Numbered from the stretch's first letter, positions 47,817-57,857 are shown. The stretch is DNA of 64,000 nucleotides from Asticcacaulis sp. ZE23SCel15 (GCF_030505395.1 NZ_CP130044.1:791001-855000), one strand, 5' to 3'. A program made the numbers and translations. The notes: generated by a model from the sequence alone, not told the origin.

Positions 47817-48289
47817 CCCACCCTTCGATAATGGTTCTGCATTAACCGCTTCCACTCGCCGTCGGCGCTCTGCACCATAGCTGTCAGGGTGCGGGTATTG
47901 TCATCATTGAGCGTATATATGTCGCGGTATTTCAGGGTCTGGCCGGGATTTTCCCAGTCAGGCCCTTCGCAATCGAGCGACAGTGATTTGTGAGCCTCAT
48001 TCCAGTGGCCGTCATAGACCCACAAATGATCCATCATCGACCCTGCCCATGACCCGACAAACCGGCCTTTGGCGCGATCAAACCCAAGCGTCATCAGGGT
48101 AGCGGCCTCACCGCCGCCAGGCATCTGACCATGGCCTTCGACCACCAGCCATACCCCTTGCAGCATCCGTCCGCGCTCAACCCACTCGGTTGTGCGCTCA
48201 GCTTCGGGCAGGGACATATCGGGGATGATCTCCCAGTCCCCGGTCATCTTCTCCAGCCAGTGGTGCTCGGTTTGGATATCGACGTTCAT
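47813..48289 (-). CDS. DUF1579 family protein
   Basis: A 158-aa lipocalin-like DUF1579 protein (WLEKMTGDWEI, FDRAKGRFVGSWAGSMMDHLWVYDG, LKYRDIYTLNDDNTRT). GGAGG before the ATG at 48289 fixes the start; an upstream start at 48322 is less likely. The function is unknown. Its 3' end overlaps the convergent cysH stop by four bases. Confidence 0.82.
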   Translation of the reverse strand: MNVDIQTEHHWLEKMTGDWEIIPDMSLPEAERTTEWVERGRMLQGVWLVVEGHGQMPGGGEAATLMTLGFDRAKGRFVGSWAGSMMDHLWVYDGHWNEAHKSLSLDCEGPDWENPGQTLKYRDIYTLNDDNTRTLTAMVQSADGEWKRLMQNHYRRVG

Positions 48290-48327
48290 GGCGGCCTCCT
48301 CTGTTCTGATTGCCGCGAGCATAAAAC

Positions 48328-48360
48328 AAAAGCGGTTCGCTGTTAACGAACCGCTTTTTT
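48328..48360. terminator. Bidirectional terminator downstream of gltB
   Basis: AAGCGGTTCG / CGAACCGCTT stem (10 bp), with T-rich tails on both strands. It ends gltB transcription on the minus strand. Confidence 0.85.
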
Positions 48361-48377
48361 ATTTTGAGACCTCAAGA

Positions 48378-48501
48378 GATAAGCCGCTCTGGTGAGGCGA
48401 AAATCATTGACTTGCGAGACGCGCAGCGCAGCGTACTTAAGGTACGTGAGCAGCGCATCGCAGCAAGACGGCGATTTGCAGACCACCAGAGTGGACTTAT
48501 C
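48378..48501. repeat. 124-bp imperfect inverted-repeat element at the gltB 3' end
   Basis: Ends GATAAGCCGCTCTGGTG and CACCAGAGTGGACTTATC are near-perfect inverted repeats. The interior has GCGAAAATC versus GATTTGC and a central CGTAC-TTAAG-GTACG hairpin. The right end overlaps the gltB stop codon. It looks like a mobile non-coding (MITE/REP-like) element or a large structured 3' UTR. Confidence 0.6.
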
Positions 48502-51500
48502 AGGCGATCTTGGCTTCGAGGCGGGCTTGAAGTGCCAATATCTCATTCGGCATCACCTGCACAAACGCCTTGAGGCTGTTGTCCCAGTCATCGAGCAGAG
48601 CTTCGGCGCGCGGTGAGAGGGTCATTTTGAAGTGGTCCTCAATCAGGCCTTTCAGTTCGGCTTCCGACTCATCCGGCACCGACCGCAGGGTGATGCCTTC
48701 GGGGTTGATGTAGTTGGCAAACGACTTGTCCGGGTCCCAGACATAGGCGACCCCGCCGGTCATGCCGGCACCAAAGTTGGCACCGACCGCCCCTAAGATG
48801 ACGACCTTACCGCCGGTCATATATTCACAGCCGTGCGCGCCGGCGCCTTCGACGACGGTGGTCGCCCCTGAGTTACGCACCGCAAAGCGCTCACCGACGG
48901 TACCGGCGACAAACAGCTTACCCGACGTGGCCCCATATAGGATGGTGTTGCCGGCCAAAGCCTGCTTTTCCTGCCAGTGACGCGGACGGATCGCGATGGT
49001 CGCCCCCGACAGACCCTTACCGACATAGTCGTTGGATTCCCCGACCAGATCGATAAACAGACCCTTGACCGCGAAGGCCCCCAGCGACTGACCTGCCGAG
49101 CCACGCAGTTGCAGGGTCAGGTGACCATCGGCCAGCGTGTCCTTGAACCGGCGAACCAGCGCTGACGACGTGCGGGTGCCGACCGCGCGCATGGTGTTGC
49201 GCACGTCATAGGTCAGGGACATTTTCTCACCGCGCTCCAGCAGTGGCGCAGCGTCCTTGACGATCTGAGCATCCAGCGTATCCGCGACCGCATTGATCTC
49301 ATGCGGCAGGGTGACAAGCGCATTCGGATCGCGCTCAACCCGCACCAGCAGCGGGTTGAGATCGAGGTCATCGAGGTGCGCGCCGCCACGTGAGATTTGA
49401 CGCAGCAGATCGGTGCGACCGACCGCCTCATCAAGTGAGCGAAGACCGAGTGACGCCAGAATTTCGCGCACTTCTTCAGCGATAAAGGTGAACAGGTTGA
49501 TGACCTTTTCCGGCGTGCCGGTGAACTTGGCGCGCAGACGTTCGTCCTGCACACAGACACCGACCGGGCAGGTGTTGGACTGACACTGACGCACCATCAG
49601 GCAGCCAATAGCGACCAGCGACGCCGTACCGATGCCGAACTCTTCGGCGCCCAGCATGGCGGCAATCACGATATCGCGACCGGTGCGCATCCCGCCGTCC
49701 GAACGCAGACGGATCTGTCCGCGCAGGTTGTTGAGGGTCAGCACCTGATGGGCTTCGCTGAGGCCGATTTCAAACGGCAGACCGGCGAACTTGATCGAAG
49801 TCAGGGGCGAGGCCCCTGTGCCGCCAACCTGACCGGACACCAGAATGGCATCGGCCTTGGCCTTCGCCACACCAGCAGCAACCGCGCCGATACCCGATTG
49901 CGACACCAGCTTGACCGTCACGCGGCAGTCGGGGTTGATCTGTTTGATGTCATAGATCAACTGCGCCAGGTCTTCGATCGAATAGATATCGTGGTGCGGC
50001 GGTGGCGAGATCAGGCCCACACCCGGCGTCGAGTGACGCATACGGGCGATGAATTCCGTGACCTTAAAGCCCGGAAGCTGACCACCCTCACCGGGCTTGG
50101 CCCCTTGCGCGACCTTGATTTCAACTTCGCGGCACTGGTTCAGATATTCCGCCGTGACGCCAAAGCGGCCCGACGCGATCTGCTTGATGGCCGAGTTCGG
50201 GTTGTCGCCGTTTGGACGGCGGACATAACGTTCAGGGTCCTCGCCGCCTTCACCGGAGACTGAGCGCGCGCCAATGCGGTTCATGGCGATGTTGAGCGTT
50301 TCATGGGCTTCGGGTGACAGCGCACCCAGCGACATGCCGGGGGTGACAAAGCGCTTGCGGATTTCGTTGACCGATTCGACCTCATCAATGGCCACAGGTG
50401 CGGCTTTTGGCGCCCAATCCAGCAAATCACGCGGCGCCGTCGGTGTATCCTTCGACATCTTCCCGACCAGATTGGAATAGGTCTTGAAGGTCTTATAGTC
50501 GCCGCGCGTCGTCGCATCCTGCAGCAGGTGGATCAGCTTGGGCTGGTAATAGTGAGTCTCACCCGCGGCCCGCAGCTTGTAGAAGCCACCGATCGGCACC
50601 AGCGCCCGTTTGGACGCCCACGCCTTTTGGTGCAGTTCCGACAGCTTGGTCTCGATACCGGCCAGACCGATACCGGAAATGCGCGAGGTCACGCCAGGGA
50701 AGAACTCAGCCACCAGCGCCCGCGACAGGCCCAGCGCTTCGAACTCATAACCGCCGCGATAGGACGAGATAACCGAGATGCCCTTCTTGGCCAGGATCTT
50801 CATCAGACCGGCTTCGATGGACTTCTTATAGTTCATGAACGCCTTGTAGGAGGTGATCTGACCGTAACGACCTTTGTCCAGACGCTCCTGCATCAGTTCC
50901 AGCGAAAGGTACGGGTTGACGGCTGTCGCCCCTACCCCGACCAGTACCGCAAAAGCATGGCTATCCATAGCCTCAGCCGAGCGTACGATGATCGATACGA
51001 ATGAGCGTAAGCCTTCCTGCACCAGACGGGCATGGACTCCCGCAGCTGCCAGAATCATCGGCACACCCATGCGGTCAGGCCCGGACGCCTTATCCGACAG
51101 CACGATCATGGCCGCACCGGCCTTCACGGCCTCAACCGCCTCATCACGCAGACGATCCAGCGCCACCCGCAGGGCCGCACCGGGCTTGGCCGCCACGTCC
51201 GGCAGCGGGAACGAGCAGTCAAGCTGCGCGACCTGACCGACGTTTGAGGTTTCCAGCAGGCGATCATACATGCCGGTTGTCATGAACGGCGAGTCCATGA
51301 CCAGCACATTGGTCTGGGCTTCGTCTTCGGCCAGAATATTGCCGAGGTTCTTAAAGCGCGTCTTGAGCGACATGCCGGCTTCTTCGCGCAGAGGATCGAT
51401 CGGCGGGTTGGTGACCTGCGCGAAGTTCTGACGGAAATAGTGCGACAGCGGACGCCACTCGTTCGACAGCACCGCCAGAGGCGTGTCATCGCCCATCGAG

Positions 51501-53014
51501 CCGATGGCTTCCTTGCCGTCCTTGATCATGGCGTCAAGCACGGTATCGAGGTCTTCGACCGTGAAGCCCGCCGCGATCTGACGGCGATCCAGTTCTTCAC
51601 CGTGATAGGCGCGCGGCTCAGGGCCGGGCTCAATGATCGAGTCAACCTCGACCATGTTTTTCAGCCAGTCGGTATAGTCGTGCTTGGCCGCCAGCGCATC
51701 AAGGATTTCGGTCTCGGAATAGAGCTTGCCCTCTTCCAGATCGACCGCGATCATCCGCCCGGGGTTGATGCCCGAACGGCGCGACACGCGCTCTTCGGAC
51801 ACGCCGGTCATACCGGCTTCGGAACCGACGATCAAAAGGCCGTCCTTGGTTTCGGTGACTCGCAGCGGACGTAACCCGTTGCGATCCTTGCCCGCCACGA
51901 CCCAGCGGCCATCGGTGGCACAGACGGCGGCGGGACCATCCCACGGTTCCATGACCGCATTGGCATAGGCATAAAGCGCGCGATGCTTTTCCGACATCGT
52001 CACTTCCTGCTTTGACCAGGCTTCCGGGATCAAAAGGGCCTTGGTCATCGGGGCCGAACGGCCCGCACGCACCAGCACTTCAAATACGTTATCGAGCGCG
52101 GCTGAGTCCGAACCACGCGGCTGAATGACCGGCTTTACGTCTTCGGCGTGGTCGCCAAAGGTCGTCGCCGCCATGCGGATTTCGTGCGACTTCATCCAGT
52201 TGACGTTGCCGCGCAGGGTGTTGATTTCGCCGTTGTGGGCCAGCATGCGGAACGGCTGGGCCAGCTTCCATTCGGGGAAGGTGTTGGTCGAGAAGCGCTG
52301 GTGGAAGATGGCCACCGATGATTCAAAGCGCGGGTCTTTGAGGTCAAGATAGAAATCGTCGACCAGCTCAGCCCGGAACATGCCCTTATAGATCAGTGTC
52401 TTGGACGAGAACGAACACAGGTAGCAATCAAGGTTAGCTTCATCGACGCGCTTTTCTATACGCCTGCGGCACAGGAACATGGCGCGTTCCAGCGCTTCGC
52501 CCTCTAAGCCTTCAGGGGCCGCCATCATGATCTGCTCGATCTCCGGGCGGGTCGAGGCGGCGCGCGCGCCTAATTGGGCGACATCGACCGGCGCCTGACG
52601 CCAGCCATAGAGGTAAAACCCTGAGCGCAGGATCTCGGATTCCACGATGGTCCGCGCCGCTTCCTGAGCCCCAAGGTCGGAACGCGGCAGGAAAACCTGG
52701 CCGACCAGAACCGGGCCGGAGCGCGGGTTATGGCCGATATTACGCACCTGCTCCTGAAAGAAGGCCTGCGGCACTGACAACATAATGCCCGCACCGTCGC
52801 CGGACTTACCGTCAGCATCAACGGCCCCGCGGTGGAAAAGGGCTTTGAGGGCCTTGACGGCCAGTTCAACCACGTCACGGCGCGGCTTGCCATCAATAGA
52901 ACAGACGACACCGACCCCGCAGGAATCGATTTCCGAAGCCGGATCATAGGCGTGACCGTCGATCAGGCGCTGGCGTTGCTCAAGATAGCGTTCGAGATCA
53001 AATTCGTAAGACAT
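48500..53014 (-). CDS. gltB: Glutamate synthase (NADPH) large subunit
   Basis: A 1504-aa amidotransferase and synthase. After a 31-residue propeptide comes the catalytic Cys32 (CGVGVV) of the glutaminase domain; the central domain, the FMN-binding synthase domain (GGTGASPLTSIKFAGLPFEIGL; 3Fe-4S cysteines in CLMVRQCQSNTCPVG) and the C-terminal beta-helix domain (GGKVVILGAVGANFGAGMTGG) follow. It makes two glutamates from glutamine and 2-oxoglutarate. It lies two bases after gltD. Confidence 0.96.
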   Translation of the reverse strand: MSYEFDLERYLEQRQRLIDGHAYDPASEIDSCGVGVVCSIDGKPRRDVVELAVKALKALFHRGAVDADGKSGDGAGIMLSVPQAFFQEQVRNIGHNPRSGPVLVGQVFLPRSDLGAQEAARTIVESEILRSGFYLYGWRQAPVDVAQLGARAASTRPEIEQIMMAAPEGLEGEALERAMFLCRRRIEKRVDEANLDCYLCSFSSKTLIYKGMFRAELVDDFYLDLKDPRFESSVAIFHQRFSTNTFPEWKLAQPFRMLAHNGEINTLRGNVNWMKSHEIRMAATTFGDHAEDVKPVIQPRGSDSAALDNVFEVLVRAGRSAPMTKALLIPEAWSKQEVTMSEKHRALYAYANAVMEPWDGPAAVCATDGRWVVAGKDRNGLRPLRVTETKDGLLIVGSEAGMTGVSEERVSRRSGINPGRMIAVDLEEGKLYSETEILDALAAKHDYTDWLKNMVEVDSIIEPGPEPRAYHGEELDRRQIAAGFTVEDLDTVLDAMIKDGKEAIGSMGDDTPLAVLSNEWRPLSHYFRQNFAQVTNPPIDPLREEAGMSLKTRFKNLGNILAEDEAQTNVLVMDSPFMTTGMYDRLLETSNVGQVAQLDCSFPLPDVAAKPGAALRVALDRLRDEAVEAVKAGAAMIVLSDKASGPDRMGVPMILAAAGVHARLVQEGLRSFVSIIVRSAEAMDSHAFAVLVGVGATAVNPYLSLELMQERLDKGRYGQITSYKAFMNYKKSIEAGLMKILAKKGISVISSYRGGYEFEALGLSRALVAEFFPGVTSRISGIGLAGIETKLSELHQKAWASKRALVPIGGFYKLRAAGETHYYQPKLIHLLQDATTRGDYKTFKTYSNLVGKMSKDTPTAPRDLLDWAPKAAPVAIDEVESVNEIRKRFVTPGMSLGALSPEAHETLNIAMNRIGARSVSGEGGEDPERYVRRPNGDNPNSAIKQIASGRFGVTAEYLNQCREVEIKVAQGAKPGEGGQLPGFKVTEFIARMRHSTPGVGLISPPPHHDIYSIEDLAQLIYDIKQINPDCRVTVKLVSQSGIGAVAAGVAKAKADAILVSGQVGGTGASPLTSIKFAGLPFEIGLSEAHQVLTLNNLRGQIRLRSDGGMRTGRDIVIAAMLGAEEFGIGTASLVAIGCLMVRQCQSNTCPVGVCVQDERLRAKFTGTPEKVINLFTFIAEEVREILASLGLRSLDEAVGRTDLLRQISRGGAHLDDLDLNPLLVRVERDPNALVTLPHEINAVADTLDAQIVKDAAPLLERGEKMSLTYDVRNTMRAVGTRTSSALVRRFKDTLADGHLTLQLRGSAGQSLGAFAVKGLFIDLVGESNDYVGKGLSGATIAIRPRHWQEKQALAGNTILYGATSGKLFVAGTVGERFAVRNSGATTVVEGAGAHGCEYMTGGKVVILGAVGANFGAGMTGGVAYVWDPDKSFANYINPEGITLRSVPDESEAELKGLIEDHFKMTLSPRAEALLDDWDNSLKAFVQVMPNEILALQARLEAKIA

Positions 53015-53016
53015 TC

Positions 53017-54465
53017 TTATTCCGCAGCCTCCGACAGAGACAAAGCTAACTGGGTTTGCAGATAGTGGTGGATATCGGCGGCGGCGTCCTGACCTTCACG
53101 GACAGCCCACACCACCAAAGATGCACCGCGCACAATATCACCGGCCGCGAATACGCCCGGCACGAGAGTTTGGAACTCACCGGCCAGAGTCTTGATCGTA
53201 CCCCACTTGGAGACCTCAAGGCCCGGTTCATTGAACATGACCGGAATGTTTTCCGGCTCAAAGCCCAGCGCCTCAATGATCAGATCGGCCGGCAGATCGT
53301 TCTCGGCACCGGCAATATCTTCGATACCCTGACGGCCTTGCGCGTCCGGCGTGGTCAGGCGCATACGCTGCACCTTAAGGCCGGTGACGGTCTCGGCATC
53401 GCCCAGCACGGCCATCGGCGCTGACAGCCATTCGAACTTCACGCCTTCTTCTTCGGCGTTATAGACTTCGCGGTCAGAGCCCGGCATGTTGGCGCGGTCA
53501 CGACGGTAAACGCAGGTGACTGACTTTGCCCCCTGACGGGTCGCCGTGCGCACGCAGTCCATAGCCGTATCGCCGCCACCGATCACGATGACGTTCTTAC
53601 CTTCGGCGTTCAGTCGGCCCGACTCATAGTCCGGCACCGCATCGCCAAAACCAACGCGGTTCGACGCGGTCAGATAATCGAGCGCAATGACCACGCCCTG
53701 CGAGCCACAACCGGGCACGCTCAGGCGGCGGGTCTTATAGACGCCCGTGGCAATCATGATCGCGTCATGCTTTTCGCGCAGTTCTTCAAACGACACGTCG
53801 TTACCGATGTCACAGTTCATGACATATTCGACGCCCGATTGCGCGAGGCGATCGGTACGGCGCAGCACGACTTCTTTCTCAAGCTTGAACGACGGGATGC
53901 CATAGGTCAGAAGGCCGCCGGCGCGGTCATAACGATCATAGATGGTGACCTTGTATCCGAGCGTGCGCAGACGATCCGCCGCCGCGATGCCGGCAGGACC
54001 CGCCCCGATGATACCGATGCTTTGCCTGCGTTCCTGCACGGGCACGATCGGCTCGATCCAGCCGTTCTCAAACGCCATATCCCCTAAGAAACGCTCAACC
54101 GAACCAATGGTGACGTTTTCCCAGCCGGATTGTTCGAGCACGCACGAGCCTTCGCACAGACGGTCCTGCGGGCAGATGCGGCCGCAGATTTCCGGCAGGG
54201 TCGAGGTCGCCGACGACAGCAGATAGGCTTCTTCATAACGGCCTTCAGCGGTCATGCGCAGCCAGTCGGGGATGTTGTTCTGCAAAGGACAACCCGACTG
54301 GCAGAACGGCACACCGCACTGCGCGCAGCGCGAAGACTGTTGAGTGGCCTGGGCCGGTTTGAAATCGGCGTAAATTTCCGAGAAGTTATTAATGCGGGTT
54401 TTCGCATCATGCTTCTGCGGCGTGCGCCGGACTTCGACAACAAAGCGGTTCGTTTCGCCCGTCAT
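53017..54465 (-). CDS. gltD: Glutamate synthase (NADPH) small subunit
   Basis: A 482-aa flavoprotein that feeds NADPH electrons to GltB. N-terminal cysteine motifs for two 4Fe-4S clusters (CAQCGVPFCQSGCP and CGRICPQDRLCEGSC), FAD site IGIIGAGPAGIAAADRL and NADP site VIVIGGGDTAMDC are all present. It precedes gltB in the operon; GGAGG before the ATG supports the start. Confidence 0.95.
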   Translation of the reverse strand: MTGETNRFVVEVRRTPQKHDAKTRINNFSEIYADFKPAQATQQSSRCAQCGVPFCQSGCPLQNNIPDWLRMTAEGRYEEAYLLSSATSTLPEICGRICPQDRLCEGSCVLEQSGWENVTIGSVERFLGDMAFENGWIEPIVPVQERRQSIGIIGAGPAGIAAADRLRTLGYKVTIYDRYDRAGGLLTYGIPSFKLEKEVVLRRTDRLAQSGVEYVMNCDIGNDVSFEELREKHDAIMIATGVYKTRRLSVPGCGSQGVVIALDYLTASNRVGFGDAVPDYESGRLNAEGKNVIVIGGGDTAMDCVRTATRQGAKSVTCVYRRDRANMPGSDREVYNAEEEGVKFEWLSAPMAVLGDAETVTGLKVQRMRLTTPDAQGRQGIEDIAGAENDLPADLIIEALGFEPENIPVMFNEPGLEVSKWGTIKTLAGEFQTLVPGVFAAGDIVRGASLVVWAVREGQDAAADIHHYLQTQLALSLSEAAE

Positions 54466-54851
54466 TGTTAAACCTCCAAAACCTGTCGGACGCGCTTACA
54501 CCTCCGACCCCAAAAACTATTGTCTCACTGCGCCTGATACGTTCAGCAAAAGCGTTTGGGTGAAAGCGCAATTGCTGACAAATAAAAAGCACAAAAACCA
54601 AGTCAGATAAAGATTTCACCTGAGGGTGAGATTTTTATCAGTATCGGCGACATAGTATCATCAGACACCACATCAGCCTTGCTTCCGCGCAGAGCCTCAT
54701 TCACTTGCGAACGATTATCTTTTACAGACGCGATAGTCCAAACATGCGAACCCCCTCGGTTCTGGTCTCTGCCCGGCCTGACTGCCGAAAGCGGAGCCAA
54801 AACGCGAGGGGGGGATAAACGCCCAAGCCTTTTGGAAAATGTGGCTTGTTT
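54466..54851. other. amtB-gltD intergenic region with a strong stem
   Basis: No gene is confidently seen. On the minus strand 54751-54812 can form a closing stem of about 15 bp (CCCCCTCGCGTTTTGG with CCAGAACCGAGGGGG) around a GC-rich 31-base interior. It lies about 290 bases before gltD. A frame at 54603-54800 (minus) is open but has no convincing ribosome site or known match. Confidence 0.5.
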
Positions 54852-56153
54852 CTATCCGTGCTGGGTCTCTCCGTGCTGTGTGCTGTCGAGACCCTCAATT
54901 TCCTGTTCTTCCGTCACTCGAAGCCCGGTGGTGTATTTGCAAATCATCAGAATAAGGAACGTCACCACACCCGACCAGATAATCACGGCCACCAGACCCA
55001 GCGCCTGCTTGCCGATATTGGCACCCTCAGCCAGAGCATTCACCGACGTCGTCGCGAAAATCCCGGTCAGCAGCGCGCCCACTAGACCCCCGACACCATG
55101 CACGCCAAAGGCATCCAGACTGTCGTCATATTTCATGGTCTTCTTGATCGCGGTCGAGGCTACGAAACAAATCGGGCCGGTAATCAGGCCGATCAGCATC
55201 GCCCCGCGCGGATCAACAAAGCCTGCCGCTGGCGTAATGGCCACCAGACCGACCACAAGGCCCGTGATCATGCCCAAAAGCGTGGGCTGCTTGCGCTCGA
55301 TCCATTCCGGGATAATCCAGCCGATCGCACCCGTCATAGCCGCCAGTATCGTATTAAGGGTGGCTACCGCCGCCAGCGAGTTTGCCGCCAGCGCCGATCC
55401 GCCATTAAACCCGATCCAGCCAACCAGCAGCAAGGACGCGCCGATCATCGTAAAGGCCAGATTATGCGGGGCCATGTTATCACGTCCGTAACCGCGGCGC
55501 TGACCTAAAACATAGGCGCAGACCAGACCGGCCACACCGGAATTGACATGGACCACGGCACCACCGGCGAAATCAAGCACACCCATCGCGCCCAGGAAGC
55601 CGCCGCCCCATACCCAGTGACAGACCGGCGCATAAACCAAAAGATGCCACAGACCGACAAACAGCAAAAAGGCCGAAAACTTCATCCGCTCAGCAAAGGC
55701 CCCGGCAATCAGGGCCGGTGTGATGATCGCAAAGGTCATCTGGAACACCACCCACAGATATTCAGGCAGGCCCGGCAGGGTAGAATAGGCCGTATCCATG
55801 CCGACGCCGTAAAGCAGGGCCACTTGAAAACCACCTAAAACCTTGTTCCACCCCTCATTGGGCCCAACACCGAACGACAGGCTGTAGCCGATCACGATCC
55901 ACAGCACTGAGACCAGAATGGTCGCGGCCACCGATTGGGCCAGCGTCGCCAGCAGGTTTTTCTTACGCACCATGCCGCCGTAAAATAGCGCCAGACCCGG
56001 CAGGGTCATCAGCAGCACAAGGGCGGTCGAGATCAGCACCCACACGGTTGCCGCCGGATCGAGCGCAAGCTGTGCCTGATGGGCCAGCAATGCCAAAACC
56101 GGTTCAGGGTTTGCCGCAGCAACCATCGCATCCGTGGCGGGTGTAGCCGTCAT
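54852..56153 (-). CDS. amtB: Ammonium transporter
   Basis: A 433-aa Amt/MEP channel with about 11 membrane helices. Family segments: LFYGGMVRKKN, FAFAIITPALIAGAFAERM-like (seen as FQMTFAIITPALIAGAFAER), DFAGGAVVHVNSGVAG and DDSLDAFGVHGVGG with the pore histidines. The cytoplasmic tail ends in His/Gln/Glu-rich residues. No glnK gene precedes it, which is unusual because glnK-amtB pairing is common. It brings in ammonium for the gltBD pathway downstream. Confidence 0.94.
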   Translation of the reverse strand: MTATPATDAMVAAANPEPVLALLAHQAQLALDPAATVWVLISTALVLLMTLPGLALFYGGMVRKKNLLATLAQSVAATILVSVLWIVIGYSLSFGVGPNEGWNKVLGGFQVALLYGVGMDTAYSTLPGLPEYLWVVFQMTFAIITPALIAGAFAERMKFSAFLLFVGLWHLLVYAPVCHWVWGGGFLGAMGVLDFAGGAVVHVNSGVAGLVCAYVLGQRRGYGRDNMAPHNLAFTMIGASLLLVGWIGFNGGSALAANSLAAVATLNTILAAMTGAIGWIIPEWIERKQPTLLGMITGLVVGLVAITPAAGFVDPRGAMLIGLITGPICFVASTAIKKTMKYDDSLDAFGVHGVGGLVGALLTGIFATTSVNALAEGANIGKQALGLVAVIIWSGVVTFLILMICKYTTGLRVTEEQEIEGLDSTQHGETQHG

Positions 56154-56358
56154 TCCCGATATATCCCCGTATCAAGCCTGAAAGAATTAGCGCTTCGCCT
56201 CATGATCCGCACGTTTGCACACGCGAAGGCATCGCTGTTTTTCTCAAGCATACATACTGACGCCTTGTCAATTCCGTGTCAAAATTTTTCCTGCAAAAAT
56301 GCCTTTGGTGACAAATTTTACCGCCACAGAGTCATTTTGTTGCGTGCCGCGACGCATT

Positions 56359-57519
56359 TTAACCCTTAAAGGATTTTACGGCCTCGACGATTTGATCTTG
56401 CGTTTCTGCCGTAAGATAGGGCGAAAACGGCAAGGAAATCACGGTCTTCGACTTAGCCTCAGACACCGAAAGATCGCGCGTGCCGCTGGTGAAGGCCGCA
56501 TAGCCCGGCTGCTGGTGCAGCGGGATCGGATAATAGACCGCCGTAGGGATGCCCTTTTCGCGCAAATGCAGCTGCAGCCCATCGCGGTTTTCATGCTCAA
56601 TGGTATATTGCGCCCAGGTCGAGACATAGCCGTCCTTCACATAGGGCACGCTGGTCACAAAGCCTTCGAGCGCCTCATTATAGCGCTTGGCCACCGCCTG
56701 ACGCAGCTCAATTTCTTCGGCAAAAATCGCCAGCTTTTCGATCAGCACCGCCGCCTGAATGGTATCGAGCCTTGAGTTCATGCCGATACGGACATTGAGA
56801 TATTTGGTTTCGTGCTCAAACTTGGCCGCCGCAGCATCCGCTGCCGTAGCCCCACCGTGGACGCGGTAGGAAATCAGACGATCCTGCAAGACATCATCAT
56901 TAGTGACCACCGCCCCGCCATCACCATAGCAGCCGAGCGGTTTGGCCGGATAAAAGCTGGTCGCGGTTGCCACCGCCCATTCCAGCGGCTGCTTGCCGTC
57001 AATCGTGCCGCCGAAGCCTTGGGCCGCATCTGAAATCAGCGGCAGGCCATATTTGTCGGCAATGACTTTAAGCGCCGGATAATCGGCGGGCTGCCCGAAC
57101 AGATCAACCGCGATAATGGCGGCGGGTTTCAGGTGGCCCTCGGTGATTACCGCTTCTATTGCGGCCTCTAACTTAACCGGGTCAATATTATAGGTGCGGG
57201 CGTCGATATCGACAAACACCGGCTCAGCGCGGGTCATCGGCACGACCTCAGCCGTCGCCACAAAGGTAAAGGCCGGTACAAATACGGCGTCACCCGCGCC
57301 AATCCCAAGCCCCAGCAGGATCAACTCAATGGCATCGGTGCCATTCGCGCACGACAGGGCATGTTTTGACCCCGCAAAGGCCGCCAAATCGGATTCAAAG
57401 GCCTTGACCTCCGGCCCCATGATATAGGCGCCATGACCAATAACCTTGAGCACACCGGCTTCGATCTTTGCGCCGATACGCGCGCGTTGGGTGCCGAGGT
57501 CGATAAACGGAATAGCCAT
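56359..57519 (-). CDS. DegT/DnrJ/EryC1/StrS sugar aminotransferase
   Basis: A 386-aa PLP enzyme that aminates keto-sugar nucleotides. The PLP lysine is Lys193 (SFYPAKPLGCYGDGGA) and Asp164 (ISDAAQGFGG) contacts the ring. It resembles enzymes for UDP-3-keto sugars (WbpE/WlbC type). It is 3-7 kb from PseG/PseH-like genes, so it may feed the same surface-glycan pathway, but it is not in their operon. Confidence 0.9.
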   Translation of the reverse strand: MAIPFIDLGTQRARIGAKIEAGVLKVIGHGAYIMGPEVKAFESDLAAFAGSKHALSCANGTDAIELILLGLGIGAGDAVFVPAFTFVATAEVVPMTRAEPVFVDIDARTYNIDPVKLEAAIEAVITEGHLKPAAIIAVDLFGQPADYPALKVIADKYGLPLISDAAQGFGGTIDGKQPLEWAVATATSFYPAKPLGCYGDGGAVVTNDDVLQDRLISYRVHGGATAADAAAAKFEHETKYLNVRIGMNSRLDTIQAAVLIEKLAIFAEEIELRQAVAKRYNEALEGFVTSVPYVKDGYVSTWAQYTIEHENRDGLQLHLREKGIPTAVYYPIPLHQQPGYAAFTSGTRDLSVSEAKSKTVISLPFSPYLTAETQDQIVEAVKSFKG

Positions 57520-57857
57520 AGGACGCCTTTTTAAAAAGCCTGAGATTTCAGCAACCGTGGTGTATCAGGTTATCAGTTCGGCGCATCTCAAAAGGCATTA
57601 CCCAACATTTCAATCCAAAAAATGGGATTTACGTGATCATTTCGTATACGATTTTATGAAATCAGCCCTTTAATTTGTCGGACTTTTCTCTATATAGAGG
57701 TCACGGCTGCGCAGGCGCCGACATTAGCCGGACTTTTCACTTTTTTGCGAGAGACGGTTGACGTAAAGCGGCTTTTGCGCGACCACAGGCCCCTTAAGTT
57801 AGCGCTAACACTTCGTGCGCGGCTAAAAGATTTTCAAGCACTCCGGGAGAGCGAACT
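57520..57857. other. Divergent promoter region, aminotransferase / semialdehyde dehydrogenase
   Basis: No gene is seen. It holds a GTTAGCGCTAAC operator (57798-57809) and a TCGTATACGA palindrome (57642-57651). The left half is AT-rich. Confidence 0.5.
57798..57809. promoter_or_regulatory. LacI-type operator upstream of the semialdehyde dehydrogenase
   Basis: GTTAGCGCTAAC, a perfect 12-bp palindrome, 49 bases before the start codon. It resembles the xylose-responsive boxes described in Caulobacter and Xanthomonas (core TAGCGCTA), so a XylR-like repressor is plausible. Confidence 0.65.

Noticed and set aside
54603-54800. 65-codon minus-strand frame in the amtB-gltD gap
   Set aside because: No good ribosome site at a start codon, no family, and its 5' half coincides with the predicted RNA stem.
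56154-56358. Sigma-54 promoter before amtB
   Set aside because: A GGC...TTGC-like match exists but the GG-to-GC spacing is 7, not 10, so it does not fit.
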